Source: Planococcus sp. MSAK28401 (GTDB taxonomy: Bacteria; Bacillota; Bacilli; Bacillales_A; Planococcaceae). Taken from it: 64,000 bases of DNA. The notes under the pieces are model-generated. The model was not told the origin of the DNA, ran no database searches, and saw nothing but the letters and a program-made list of their open reading frames with translations. The stretch's first letter is position 1. Every line of letters begins with the position of its first letter. Of this stretch, positions 51,520 to 58,486 are shown piece by piece. The position numbers were made by a program, and so were the translations under genes. The stretch lies in assembly GCF_018283455.1 (NCBI RefSeq), contig NZ_JAAMTH010000001.1:2337501-2401500 (forward strand), given 5' to 3'.

Positions 51520-53289
51520 TTATAAAATGAATTCTTTCAATTGATCATAACCAATTTTCTCTTCTTCGAGCCAAGGAATGATGGCGCATTTTGTGGCCAG
51601 TTCCTCATCAACTTTGCGAATCCACTTTTTCTCGGAGATCGCGCGTCCCCTCAGCACAGCATCCGCTGTATCTGTAGCATAGAGACTTTGGTTAATGACC
51701 CACCATTTCGGCTCGATCCCGGCACGCTTTAAGTCTTCTTCGAGACGCGCAGCTTCCAATACCGGTGTCGCTTCCGCCAAGGTGACGATGACGACGCCTG
51801 TTTCTTTTGGATTGCGCAGGCGCGGCAATAGTTTTTTCACACTGTCCGGCACATCACCGGTCGAGCGGCTCATTTCCTTATGATAGGCTTCTGTCGAATC
51901 GAGCAGCAATAAAGTATGCCCCGTCGGCGCGGTATCTATGACGACGATTTCGTTCTCGGACTTCTCCACTACTTTGGCGAAAGCTTGGAACAACGCGATT
52001 TCTTCAGTGCACGGCGATTCCAGATCTTCTTTCAAATAAGCGAGCTCTTCCTCAGTCATCCCGCCGCCTGCCTGCTCGATGACGGTTTCTTTATAACGCG
52101 CCACTTCGATGTCTGGATTGATGCTGCTGATGGACAAATTGTCGCGTGTGCCGCTTCCTTCAAACGTATACGCTAAATGCGCGGCAGGGTCGGTCGTCGT
52201 CAAATGGACTTGATGGCCTTTCTCGGACAAGCCGACTGCGATGGCGGAGGCGACAGAAGTTTTGCCGACGCCGCCTTTGCCCATCGTGAAAATGACACGC
52301 GTATTGTTTTTGGAAAAGTCATCGATGACGCTGTTCAATCCCGGCAAGTCCAGCTGCTCTCCTGCATCTTCCGTTTCGAACGAAGTGATTGCGTATGAAC
52401 TGAACAGATGGCGTAAGTTTTCCACGCCCGTGAGCGAATAAGAAACATATGGCAATGAATAAGCCATCACTTGCTTCAACGCTTCAGGTGTCTGTTCAAT
52501 CGCTTCACGTTGCCGCTTGTAGAATGCCGTAGAGACCGCGTCTTCCGGCTGATGCGTCTGAAGAAGCCCATTGACGATGAGCAATTGGTTTTTGATGCCG
52601 ATTTCTTTTAATTCAAATGATGCGCGGTCCGCCTCGAGCAAGGAGGAATTGTCAGGGCGCGCCACTAAGATCAAAGTCGTTTTATTGCCATCGGACAGCG
52701 AATCGACCGCCTTCTTATACAGCTCCTTTTTGCCTTCAAGCCCAGCGAGCGGGCCGAGACATGATGCGCCGTGCGTGCTGTCTTCCAAAAAGCCGCTCCA
52801 CGCCGTCGGCAATTGCAACAGGCGCAGCGTATGGCCGGTCGGTGCCGTATCGAACAGCACATGGTCGTACTGCGCTAAAATCGCTTCATCTGCCAGCAAA
52901 TGCGAAAACTCATTGAACGCCGCGATTTCGACCGTGCAAGCTCCGGATAATTGCTCTTCCATCGTCGCGAGCACCGCATCCGGCAATTTGCCGCGGTATG
53001 GGCCGACGACGCTTTCTTTATAAGCTTTGGCCGCTTGTTCCGGATCGATATTGCAGGCGGACAAATTGGCAACAGACGGAATGGCTTTCGGGTCGTTCGT
53101 TAGTTGGACTTCTAGCACGTCTTGCAGATTAGAAGCAGGATCGGTGCTGACGAGCAATACCTTCTTGCCCTGATCAGCTAAGGCGACAGCTGTTGCACAC
53201 GCAGTCGAAGTTTTCCCGACACCGCCTTTACCGGTGAAAAACAGAAACGGAGTGACGGCCATTTGATTCGGATTGAACAATGAATACAT
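51520..53289 (-). CDS. arsA: Arsenite-transporting ATPase ArsA
   Basis: 589 residues with two homologous nucleotide-binding halves, as in ArsA of arsenic operons. Half one: FFTGKGGVGKTSTACATAVA (P-loop), FDTAPTGHTLRLLQLPTAWS. Half two, from about residue 325: FTMGKGGVGKTSVASAIAVG and VIDTAPTGHTLLLLDSTEAY. Cys in SGACTVEIAAFNEF and SPCTEEIALFQAF match the arsenite site. It hydrolyses ATP to drive arsenite through the ArsB/Acr3 permease, which is not in this window. ArsD is encoded directly upstream (12 bases). AAAGGAG precedes the ATG. Confidence 0.95.
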   Translation of the reverse strand: MYSLFNPNQMAVTPFLFFTGKGGVGKTSTACATAVALADQGKKVLLVSTDPASNLQDVLEVQLTNDPKAIPSVANLSACNIDPEQAAKAYKESVVGPYRGKLPDAVLATMEEQLSGACTVEIAAFNEFSHLLADEAILAQYDHVLFDTAPTGHTLRLLQLPTAWSGFLEDSTHGASCLGPLAGLEGKKELYKKAVDSLSDGNKTTLILVARPDNSSLLEADRASFELKEIGIKNQLLIVNGLLQTHQPEDAVSTAFYKRQREAIEQTPEALKQVMAYSLPYVSYSLTGVENLRHLFSSYAITSFETEDAGEQLDLPGLNSVIDDFSKNNTRVIFTMGKGGVGKTSVASAIAVGLSEKGHQVHLTTTDPAAHLAYTFEGSGTRDNLSISSINPDIEVARYKETVIEQAGGGMTEEELAYLKEDLESPCTEEIALFQAFAKVVEKSENEIVVIDTAPTGHTLLLLDSTEAYHKEMSRSTGDVPDSVKKLLPRLRNPKETGVVIVTLAEATPVLEAARLEEDLKRAGIEPKWWVINQSLYATDTADAVLRGRAISEKKWIRKVDEELATKCAIIPWLEEEKIGYDQLKEFIL

Positions 53290-53301
53290 AGGAACGCTCC
53301 T

Positions 53302-53661
53302 TTAGTTGTTGATGTTCAGTGACACGCGCACGCGTGGCTTTTCCTGCAATTCGGACGGTGCGGCCTCGAACCACTCTGCCAATTCTTCTGTTGTCGGGTA
53401 TTCGGCAATTTTTACGACTTCTCCGTTAACCAGCACAACCGGCAACGCATCCGGACCTTTTTCGACCAGCACTTGATTGACTTGTCTATTGTCCACAAAC
53501 GCACCCGGATCATCCGTCAAATTATGGCGTGAAATCGCAAATCCTTTTTTCTCGAGTGAATACACAGCCGACGCAATGCGCGTCAGTTCCGGATCCACAG
53601 TGGGGCCGCAAACACCCGTCGAACAACACATCGCCGGATCGAAAATTTCTACCTTTTTCAT
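53302..53661 (-). CDS. arsD: Arsenite metallochaperone ArsD
   Basis: 119 residues. FDPAMCCSTGVCGPTVDPEL carries Cys12, Cys13 and Cys18, the three residues that bind As(III) in ArsD of E. coli plasmids. The rest is a thioredoxin-like fold (LPVVLVNGEVVKIAEYPTTE). It hands arsenite to ArsA. The second vicinal Cys pairs of some ArsDs at the C-terminus are absent, as is usual in chromosomal forms. AAGGAGAG is upstream of the ATG; arsA follows after 12 bases. Confidence 0.95.
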   Translation of the reverse strand: MKKVEIFDPAMCCSTGVCGPTVDPELTRIASAVYSLEKKGFAISRHNLTDDPGAFVDNRQVNQVLVEKGPDALPVVLVNGEVVKIAEYPTTEELAEWFEAAPSELQEKPRVRVSLNINN

Positions 53662-53926
53662 ATTCAGCTCTCCTTCAACCTGTGTAGTTTGGTTCTATTA
53701 AATAAGACTAGAGTCATCGTACATATGCTTACTCTATTCAAAAATTCGAACAGCTAGATTTGAAAGATTTAACATTCTAATATTGGAGATGAAGCAGAAG
53801 GCCATGACTCCTGGGGGATCGCCGGGCAGCCGATATCGCGACGTCCTGTCGCATCGCCTGCATGCCCCACATCCTGTGGCCCTAAAGCAAGGCCTGGAGC
53901 GCAATCTCCCCCTCGCGAAACTTCAC
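53662..53926. other. Gap between arsC and arsD holding a GC-rich candidate repeat
   Basis: No gene; in most ars operons the arsenite permease lies in such a place. Bases 53805-53915, much richer in GC than the surroundings, run from TGACTCCTGGGGGATCGCC to GGCCTGGAGCGCAATC. Those ends resemble a dispersed repeat found in many Bacillales intergenic regions (GACTCCTGCGGGA ... GCCTGGAGCG), so I read it as a degenerate copy of such a repeat. Left of it is AT-rich promoter-like sequence for arsD-arsA. Confidence 0.5.
53805..53915. repeat. Candidate dispersed GC-rich intergenic repeat
   Basis: Begins TGACTCCTGGGGGATCGCC and ends CCTGGAGCGCAATC; contains CGATATCG-type and CATCC/GGATG pairs. Not repeated within this window. 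Family membership is inferred from memory of similar Firmicutes intergenic repeats, not from comparison. Confidence 0.4.
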
Positions 53927-54346
53927 TTACTCACCAGTTGCAGCGAAATGGCGGATGCGCGCTTCGATATCATCGCGTACCGATTGGAACACTTTCCATT
54001 TCTCTTCTTCGGTACCTTGCGCTTTCGCTGGATCCGTAAAGCCCCAGTGGTCGCGTTTTACGTGAGGCGGCGTCATCGGACATTTATCTGCTGCGTCGCC
54101 GCAAAGTGTCACCACAAAATCCGCATTGTTTAAAATTTCGGTATCGATGACATCGGATGTTTGATTCGAAATATCGATATTCACTTCATTCATCGCTTTT
54201 ACCGCGTTCGGGTTCAAGCCATGTGCTTCGATTCCGGCACTCAATACTTGCCACTCGTCGCCTAAAATTTCTTTCCCCCAGCCTTCCGCCATCTGGCTGC
54301 GGCATGAATTGCCTGTGCATAAAAAGTACAATGTTTTTTTCGTCAT
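53927..54346 (-). CDS. arsC: Arsenate reductase (thioredoxin-coupled ArsC)
   Basis: 139 residues, low-molecular-weight phosphatase-like type as in B. subtilis and S. aureus. The loop [18 protein letters not shown] has nucleophile Cys10 (C-x5-R); the redox pair is Cys82 and Cys89 in [15 protein letters not shown]; the general-acid Asp is in [12 protein letters not shown]. It reduces arsenate to arsenite using thioredoxin. AAGGGAG lies upstream. It follows arsR on the same strand by 80 bases, and arsD/arsA lie farther downstream. Confidence 0.96.
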   Translation of the reverse strand: MTKKTLYFLCTGNSCRSQMAEGWGKEILGDEWQVLSAGIEAHGLNPNAVKAMNEVNIDISNQTSDVIDTEILNNADFVVTLCGDAADKCPMTPPHVKRDHWGFTDPAKAQGTEEEKWKVFQSVRDDIEARIRHFAATGE

Positions 54347-54426
54347 ATTGATTAACTCCCTTGTTCCATGAATGGTTTTTAGTATCTCTATGTTTATTCA
54401 ACGTGATGCCTTTTCCGTATCGACAA

Positions 54427-54777
54427 TTACTCACAACGAATGCGTAATCCCTGCTCCACCAATCTCTCGATGCGCTCATCCTGGCTCGGAATGAATGCCA
54501 AGACTTGCATGAGCATATCGTATAATTCACTGTCCTGGTTCAATGAATAGAAAATCCATTGCCCCTTGCGTTTTTCCTTCACTAAACCGAGATCGCGAAG
54601 CTTGCGCAAGTGCTGGCTGATCGCCGACTGGCTGACGTTAAAGATTTCCACGAATTCACAGACGCAGCAATCGTTTTTTTCGAGCAATTTGACCATCGAC
54701 AATCTCGTCTTGTCGCCTAATAGCTTCAGCACCATGCTCGCCTTGTCGATTTCTATTTCGCGCGCTTTTACTTCCAT
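54427..54777 (-). CDS. arsR: ArsR-family arsenic-responsive repressor
   Basis: 116 residues. Winged helix-turn-helix with VSQSAISQHLRKLRDLGLVK as recognition region. DCCVCEF (Cys37, Cys38, Cys40) at the start of the first DNA-binding helix matches the ELCVCDL-type As(III) site of ArsR. Binding of arsenite releases the DNA. First gene of the ars run; its promoter (54836-54864) contains a ten-base palindrome. A CzcD gene lies 180 bases upstream on the same strand. Confidence 0.94.
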   Translation of the reverse strand: MEVKAREIEIDKASMVLKLLGDKTRLSMVKLLEKNDCCVCEFVEIFNVSQSAISQHLRKLRDLGLVKEKRKGQWIFYSLNQDSELYDMLMQVLAFIPSQDERIERLVEQGLRIRCE

Positions 54778-54835
54778 CGGATGATTCCCCCCGCTTCTAA
54801 ACTTAGGTCTGGTTAAATACTGTTATGCCAAATAC

Positions 54836-54864
54836 AGCATATCAGCATATGCTTATATGTTCAA
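54836..54864 (-). promoter_or_regulatory. arsR promoter with overlapping operator
   Basis: Minus strand: TTGAAC (54864-54859), 17-base spacer, TATGCT (54841-54836). The spacer includes AGCATATGCT (54844-54853), a perfect palindrome, and ATAAGC/GCTGAT half-sites in the style of ArsR operators. Confidence 0.62.
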
Positions 54865-54910
54865 GCAGTGGTCTGGATGATAAAACATATACAACACGTA
54901 TTTTTTATAG

Positions 54911-54940
54911 AAAAAAGGAGCGGCATGTTCCCGCTCCTTA
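54911..54940 (-). terminator. Terminator of czcD
   Basis: AAGGAGCGG/CCGCTCCTT stem with U run in the minus-strand RNA. Confidence 0.88.
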
Positions 54941-54957
54941 CTGGTCGATTCTTTTCT

Positions 54958-55902
54958 TCATTGATGATGATGCCCTTCCGCCCCAGGTTCATCTTGCCCT
55001 TGGCAGCGAATCGAGTCGTCGTGGGGGTGGTCTTCGGTTTCCAATTGCACGGTGACATGACCGATTTTGAGCTCCAACAACGCTTGTTCAATGTCCCTGA
55101 GCACTTGTTGACTGCCTTTTAACGAGATATCTTCATTGATGACCACATGTCCCGACATGGCATTTTTTCCGCTGGTGATGCTCCACACATGAAGGTCATG
55201 GATGCTTTTCACGGCCGGCAGCGCTTCGATTGTCTGCGCTACTTGTTCCAAGTCGACATTTTTTGGCGTGCCTTCCATCAAAACATGGATCGCTTCTTTC
55301 GTCACGCGCCAACCGCTGATCAAAACGAGGATGGCGACGACTACACTCGCCAATGGGTCTGCCCACGCCCATCCGAAGAAAATGATCAAAAGGGCTGCCG
55401 TGATTGCACCGACCGACCCGAGCAAATCACTTAAGACATGCATAAAAGCGGCACGGAGGTTCAAGTTTTCTTTCGTATCGCCCCCGCGCATCAAAATCCA
55501 CGCGACGAGGATATTGACGAGCAAGCCGATGACCGCAATGGCCAGCATCCCAGAAGTCGCAATTTCCGGTGGATCGGAAATCCGGTGGTAGGCTTCATAG
55601 AAAATATAAAGCGAAATCAATACGAGCGTTACTCCATTAAAGACTGCCGCTAAAATTTCAAAACGTTTATAGCCGTAAGTCTTCGTCTGGTCGGCCGCTT
55701 TTTCTCCGATGGAAAAGGCCAGGTAGCCGACGCCGAGCGAAATGGAGTCGCTCAGCATATGTCCCGCATCCGCGAGCAGCGCAAGGCTGTTCGTCAAGTA
55801 TCCGCCAATCGCCTCGACCACCATATAACTGGTGATGATCAAAAAGGCGATCAATAATGTTTTTTTATTGCGGCTATGTGAATGATCATGTGATGATTCC
55901 AT
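54958..55902 (-). CDS. czcD: Cation diffusion facilitator (Zn/Cd/Co exporter) CzcD
   Basis: 314 residues from the ATG at 55902, with GGAGGTG six bases upstream; a TTG at 55911 adds three residues. His-rich N-terminus (HDHSHS), six membrane segments, with the metal-site motifs LLADAGHMLSDSISLGVGYL (H/D in segment 2) and AFMHVLSDLLGSVGAI (segment 5). The C-terminal domain has SIHDLHVWSITSGKNAMSGH and a His/Asp-rich end. It exports Zn and related ions against protons. Single gene, followed by a terminator. Confidence 0.93.
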   Translation of the reverse strand: MESSHDHSHSRNKKTLLIAFLIITSYMVVEAIGGYLTNSLALLADAGHMLSDSISLGVGYLAFSIGEKAADQTKTYGYKRFEILAAVFNGVTLVLISLYIFYEAYHRISDPPEIATSGMLAIAVIGLLVNILVAWILMRGGDTKENLNLRAAFMHVLSDLLGSVGAITAALLIIFFGWAWADPLASVVVAILVLISGWRVTKEAIHVLMEGTPKNVDLEQVAQTIEALPAVKSIHDLHVWSITSGKNAMSGHVVINEDISLKGSQQVLRDIEQALLELKIGHVTVQLETEDHPHDDSIRCQGQDEPGAEGHHHQ

Positions 55903-56019
55903 CGCCAACACCTCCGCTGCAGCTTCTTATAATTCTCTTCTCTATCTGTATTCCCGAAATATCGCCAAATATCCTATGGAAAACGAAACAAATATCCAGT
56001 CACTAGTCTTCCTAACCAT

Positions 56020-56046
56020 AAAAAAACCGGCTCCCATGGCCGGTTT
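56020..56046 (-). terminator. Terminator of the cobalamin-STAS operon
   Basis: AACCGGC/GCCGGTT stem (56025-56031, 56039-56045) with A7 on the plus strand; ends the minus-strand unit. Confidence 0.85.
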
Positions 56047-56048
56047 CA

Positions 56049-56810
56049 TCAATGATTTTCTGAGGCTGTTGTCAGGACGGATTCCAGTGATGCTTCAAAA
56101 CGCAAATTCATTTCCCGTTTCAACAGATGCAATTTTTGGGCATGCTCTGGTTTCACCCCGGTAATGACCGCATCAATCCCCATGACGCCTAAGGTCTGCA
56201 CGAGTGATTCCAGGTAACTGACACCCTCTTGCGCCACCGTCCCCATCGCTGTCAAATCGACAACAACTGTTTCAGCTGCGTATTCGTAGATTCGCGTCAC
56301 AATATGCGGGCGGATCGCTTCAACTTTTTTGGCATCCAAATTGCCGAACAACGGAATGAGCACATAGCCTGCCCCGATTGCGATGCATGGTGCGGAGAGT
56401 TCGCGAACTTTCTCCAGCAGCGCATCCGATCGTTCTTTTTCCTTGAGCAATTCATAATCCGTTTCTTTCAGGCGCCCCCGCAAGCGAATTAATTGCGCTG
56501 TGATCGCAGCCATTTGTTCATCTTTCGGCACCAGTACCAGATTTAGCGAAAAATCGCTGTCCCAACGGTAATAGACGTCTGCCAAGAAAAAGCCGGCCGC
56601 TGTGATGAAATTCAATTCGACAGGTTTTTTGCTGCCGCGGGTTTTTAAAAGCCGTTCCGCTTTGGAGCGGCTGCCTTCATCGAGCAAGTCAAAAAATCTC
56701 ACTGGATTTCCAAAGAGCTGTTCTGCCTCTTGGGAATAGTCGACGACCGTAAAGCTATTGTTCAATTGAAAAGCCGGAAGCGGCCATTCAGCCAGTGGAG
56801 AGCGTGTCAT
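56049..56810 (-). CDS. PAS-STAS protein, RsbR-like (stressosome component candidate)
   Basis: 253 residues from the ATG at 56810, which has AAAGGGG seven bases upstream; the frame from 56852 adds 14 residues. Residues 10-95 look like a PAS domain (FQLNNSFTVVDYSQEAEQLF, AAGFFLADVYYRWDSDFSLN). After a coiled segment (RLKETDYELLKEKERSDALL) residues 135-250 form a STAS domain with VVVDLTAMGTVAQEGVSYLE and AVITGVKPEHAQKL, the phospho-site region of RsbR/RsbS. RsbR paralogues assemble the stressosome that controls sigma-B. The gene follows the cobalamin-binding gene with a 23-base overlap. Confidence 0.85.
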   Translation of the reverse strand: MTRSPLAEWPLPAFQLNNSFTVVDYSQEAEQLFGNPVRFFDLLDEGSRSKAERLLKTRGSKKPVELNFITAAGFFLADVYYRWDSDFSLNLVLVPKDEQMAAITAQLIRLRGRLKETDYELLKEKERSDALLEKVRELSAPCIAIGAGYVLIPLFGNLDAKKVEAIRPHIVTRIYEYAAETVVVDLTAMGTVAQEGVSYLESLVQTLGVMGIDAVITGVKPEHAQKLHLLKREMNLRFEASLESVLTTASENH

Positions 56811-57438
56811 CGTTCGACCCCTTTCCTGTGCGGATCCATTCGCGGAGCGCACCGAGTTCCCGGACGACGACCGCTCCTTTTATATGCAAATCCGCAAAGC
56901 TCGACAAGGTGACGGCCCTGCCGCCAATGAGGACAGCAGGCTTGGATTCCACTTGTGCAAATGCTTCTGCGTAGGTTTTCAAAACCGGCAAGCGGTGTGC
57001 GAGTGCGCCCGACAATGCAACAACATCCGGCTGCCAGTCACGAGTCGATTGGAGTGCTGAATCGAGCGGCAAATTCGGCCCCATATAACGGACTTCGTAT
57101 CCCTCTTCGCGGAACATCGCAGCGACCATCTTGAGCCCGATATAATGCTCTTCGCCTTCCGGGCCAAAAATCATCGCCTTATTTCGTCCCTCTTTATTTT
57201 TATTGCGCAGTTCCGTAGCGGATAAGACAAAATCACAAACGGCGGTTGCCAAATGCTCTTCTGCAACTGAAATCTCATTTTGTTCCCATAATTCCCCGAT
57301 GCGGTACATCGCCGGCGTCAAAAGTTCGCCGTAAAGCTGTTCATGCGAATGGCTTTCCAGGAAATCCTGGACATATTTCAAAGCTTCCTCTTCCTGTCCT
57401 TGCAGGAAAAGATCCGAAAGCTGTGTTGACTCGTTCAT
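56788..57438 (-). CDS. CarH-like cobalamin-binding photosensor domain protein, without DNA-binding domain
   Basis: 216 residues from the ATG at 57438, AAAGGGG eight bases upstream. The helical cap (residues 1-80) contains W51-x9-E61-H62, the Wx9EH signature of adenosylcobalamin light sensors (CarH/LitR). The Rossmann-like part holds EEHYIG (E96-x-H98-x-x-G101, axial His loop) and LIGGRAVTLSSF. The usual N-terminal MerR DNA-binding domain is absent, so the signal must go to a partner. The next gene, overlapping by 23 bases, encodes a STAS protein: a light- or cobalamin-dependent stress response is plausible. Confidence 0.85.
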   Translation of the reverse strand: MNESTQLSDLFLQGQEEEALKYVQDFLESHSHEQLYGELLTPAMYRIGELWEQNEISVAEEHLATAVCDFVLSATELRNKNKEGRNKAMIFGPEGEEHYIGLKMVAAMFREEGYEVRYMGPNLPLDSALQSTRDWQPDVVALSGALAHRLPVLKTYAEAFAQVESKPAVLIGGRAVTLSSFADLHIKGAVVVRELGALREWIRTGKGSNDDTLSTG

Positions 57439-57442
57439 TTGA

Positions 57443-57811
57443 TCAGCCCCTTTTATGTGGAGGGAGCTCCAATAACCGGACTGCGCGATCGAGGCAGCCC
57501 CGCATGAAATCTCCTTGCGTTGTTTCAGTATAGCGCGGCACAATTTCGATAAGCCGTTGAAAATTATCGATGATGAGCGCAGTTTCGACATTGCGGCTCA
57601 CGAGCACCGTCTCGAGCCAGATGGCATAATCAAGAAAGGATTGTTCACTCTGCAGCTCCCAGGCCGTTTCAAGGTAATCCAAGTGGTGATGATTGTCTTT
57701 GACCGTGTGGGCATAGCCCCGATCTCCGAAACGTTCCCATAAGTTCGGGTACGCTTCGTAAATGCCGTCTGCCGTGACTTCCGCGATTTGCTGTTTTTGC
57801 TCCTGGTTCAT
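57443..57811 (-). CDS. Hypothetical helical protein, 122 residues
   Basis: All-helical, no membrane segment. Features: GIYEAYPNLWERFGDRGYAH, NHHHLDYLETAWELQSEQSF, WLETVLVSRNVETALIIDNF and CLDRAVRLLELPP. The three adjacent His at 40-42 and the ETVLVSRNVE helix are suggestive of a sensor of the RsbR N-terminal kind, but I do not recognise the family. It overlaps the upstream monooxygenase-like gene by four bases (ATGA) and lies four bases from the cobalamin-binding gene, so it belongs to the same unit. Confidence 0.75.
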   Translation of the reverse strand: MNQEQKQQIAEVTADGIYEAYPNLWERFGDRGYAHTVKDNHHHLDYLETAWELQSEQSFLDYAIWLETVLVSRNVETALIIDNFQRLIEIVPRYTETTQGDFMRGCLDRAVRLLELPPHKRG

Positions 57812-58113
57812 TCGGCCACCACTTCGTATTGATGGACTTTCGGGACAATGCCCGCGAGTTCCTGATCAGGATAGTTCTTCTCCAAATCATGGATCTCCTT
57901 GAACTCCTGGCTCTTGACCCAATTCATATATGCCTGTTTGGATTGCCATTCCAAGTGGACGGTCAATTCATGGCGCTTTTTCGTGTTTTGGATCAGCCGG
58001 AATGAAGTGAAGCCTTCCGCCCGGTCAACACGGCGCGATCGTTTTTGATATATTTCAATGACGTCTTGTATTTTGTCTTCCGGTACAATGACGGTCGATG
58101 TGACGATGTACAT
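57808..58113 (-). CDS. ABM-domain protein (heme-degrading monooxygenase-like)
   Basis: 101 residues. A single antibiotic-biosynthesis-monooxygenase domain: MYIVTSTVIVPEDKIQDVIE, EGFTSFRLIQNTKKRHELTV, HLEWQSKQAYMNWVKSQEFK. It resembles HmoA/IsdG-type proteins, which degrade heme or oxidise quinols. The usual Asn-Trp-His triad is not complete by eye, so activity on heme is not certain. Its place at the head of the cobalamin-STAS operon may point to a tetrapyrrole link. AAAGGGG precedes the ATG. Confidence 0.8.
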   Translation of the reverse strand: MYIVTSTVIVPEDKIQDVIEIYQKRSRRVDRAEGFTSFRLIQNTKKRHELTVHLEWQSKQAYMNWVKSQEFKEIHDLEKNYPDQELAGIVPKVHQYEVVAE

Positions 58114-58246
58114 AATTCAGAACCCCTTTGCAACTGACTTTGTATAAGCTGGGCAGGATAAAAGTATACCTCAGCATACCATTTCAGCTTCCGAAATAAA
58201 AGCGAGCGCATTTAGGGCATTTACAAGAGTATTTTCAATATTCCGC

Positions 58247-58275
58247 TTGTGTTTCGAAAGTAATTACCGTATGAT
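58247..58275 (+). promoter_or_regulatory. Sigma-A promoter of the SAM riboswitch-metI-metC transcript
   Basis: TTGTGT (58247-58252), 17-base spacer, TATGAT (58270-58275), about 35 bases before the first aptamer helix. Confidence 0.68.
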
Positions 58276-58310
58276 GGAAAACATCAACCAACCACAACTA
58301 TATAAAATGA

Positions 58311-58412
58311 TTCTTATCGAGAGAGATGGAGGGATTTGGCCCTGTGAAGTCTCAGCAACCGGACATTGTCACGGTGCTAATTCCAATAGGTGCAGCCTAG
58401 TAGATGAGAAGA
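58311..58412 (+). ncRNA. SAM-I riboswitch (S-box)
   Basis: Starts TTCTTATCGAGAGAGATGGA and continues GGGATTTGGCCCTGTGAAG, then TCTCAGCAACC, CACGGTGCTAATTCC, ending AGATGAGAAG: all conserved blocks of the S-box leader that binds S-adenosylmethionine, with the kink-turn and CUCAGCAACC. P1 is closed by TTCTTATC with GATGAGAA. It sits before metI-metC and shuts transcription when SAM is plentiful. Confidence 0.97.
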
Positions 58413-58422
58413 TAGCATATAC

Positions 58423-58470
58423 GGCAGGGGCTTTCTTCTTAACACAGAAGAAAGCCCCTGCTTTTTGATT
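58423..58470 (+). terminator. Riboswitch terminator (expression platform)
   Basis: GCAGGGGCTTTCTTCT/AGAAGAAAGCCCCTGC stem followed by TTTTTGATT; formed when SAM is bound, ahead of the metI start. Confidence 0.93.
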
Positions 58471-58486
58471 TGAAAGGATGAGGATC

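Noticed and set aside
53783..54133. 116-residue plus-strand frame across the ars gap
   Set aside because: Half lies in the GC-rich repeat, half antisense to arsC; no ribosome site.
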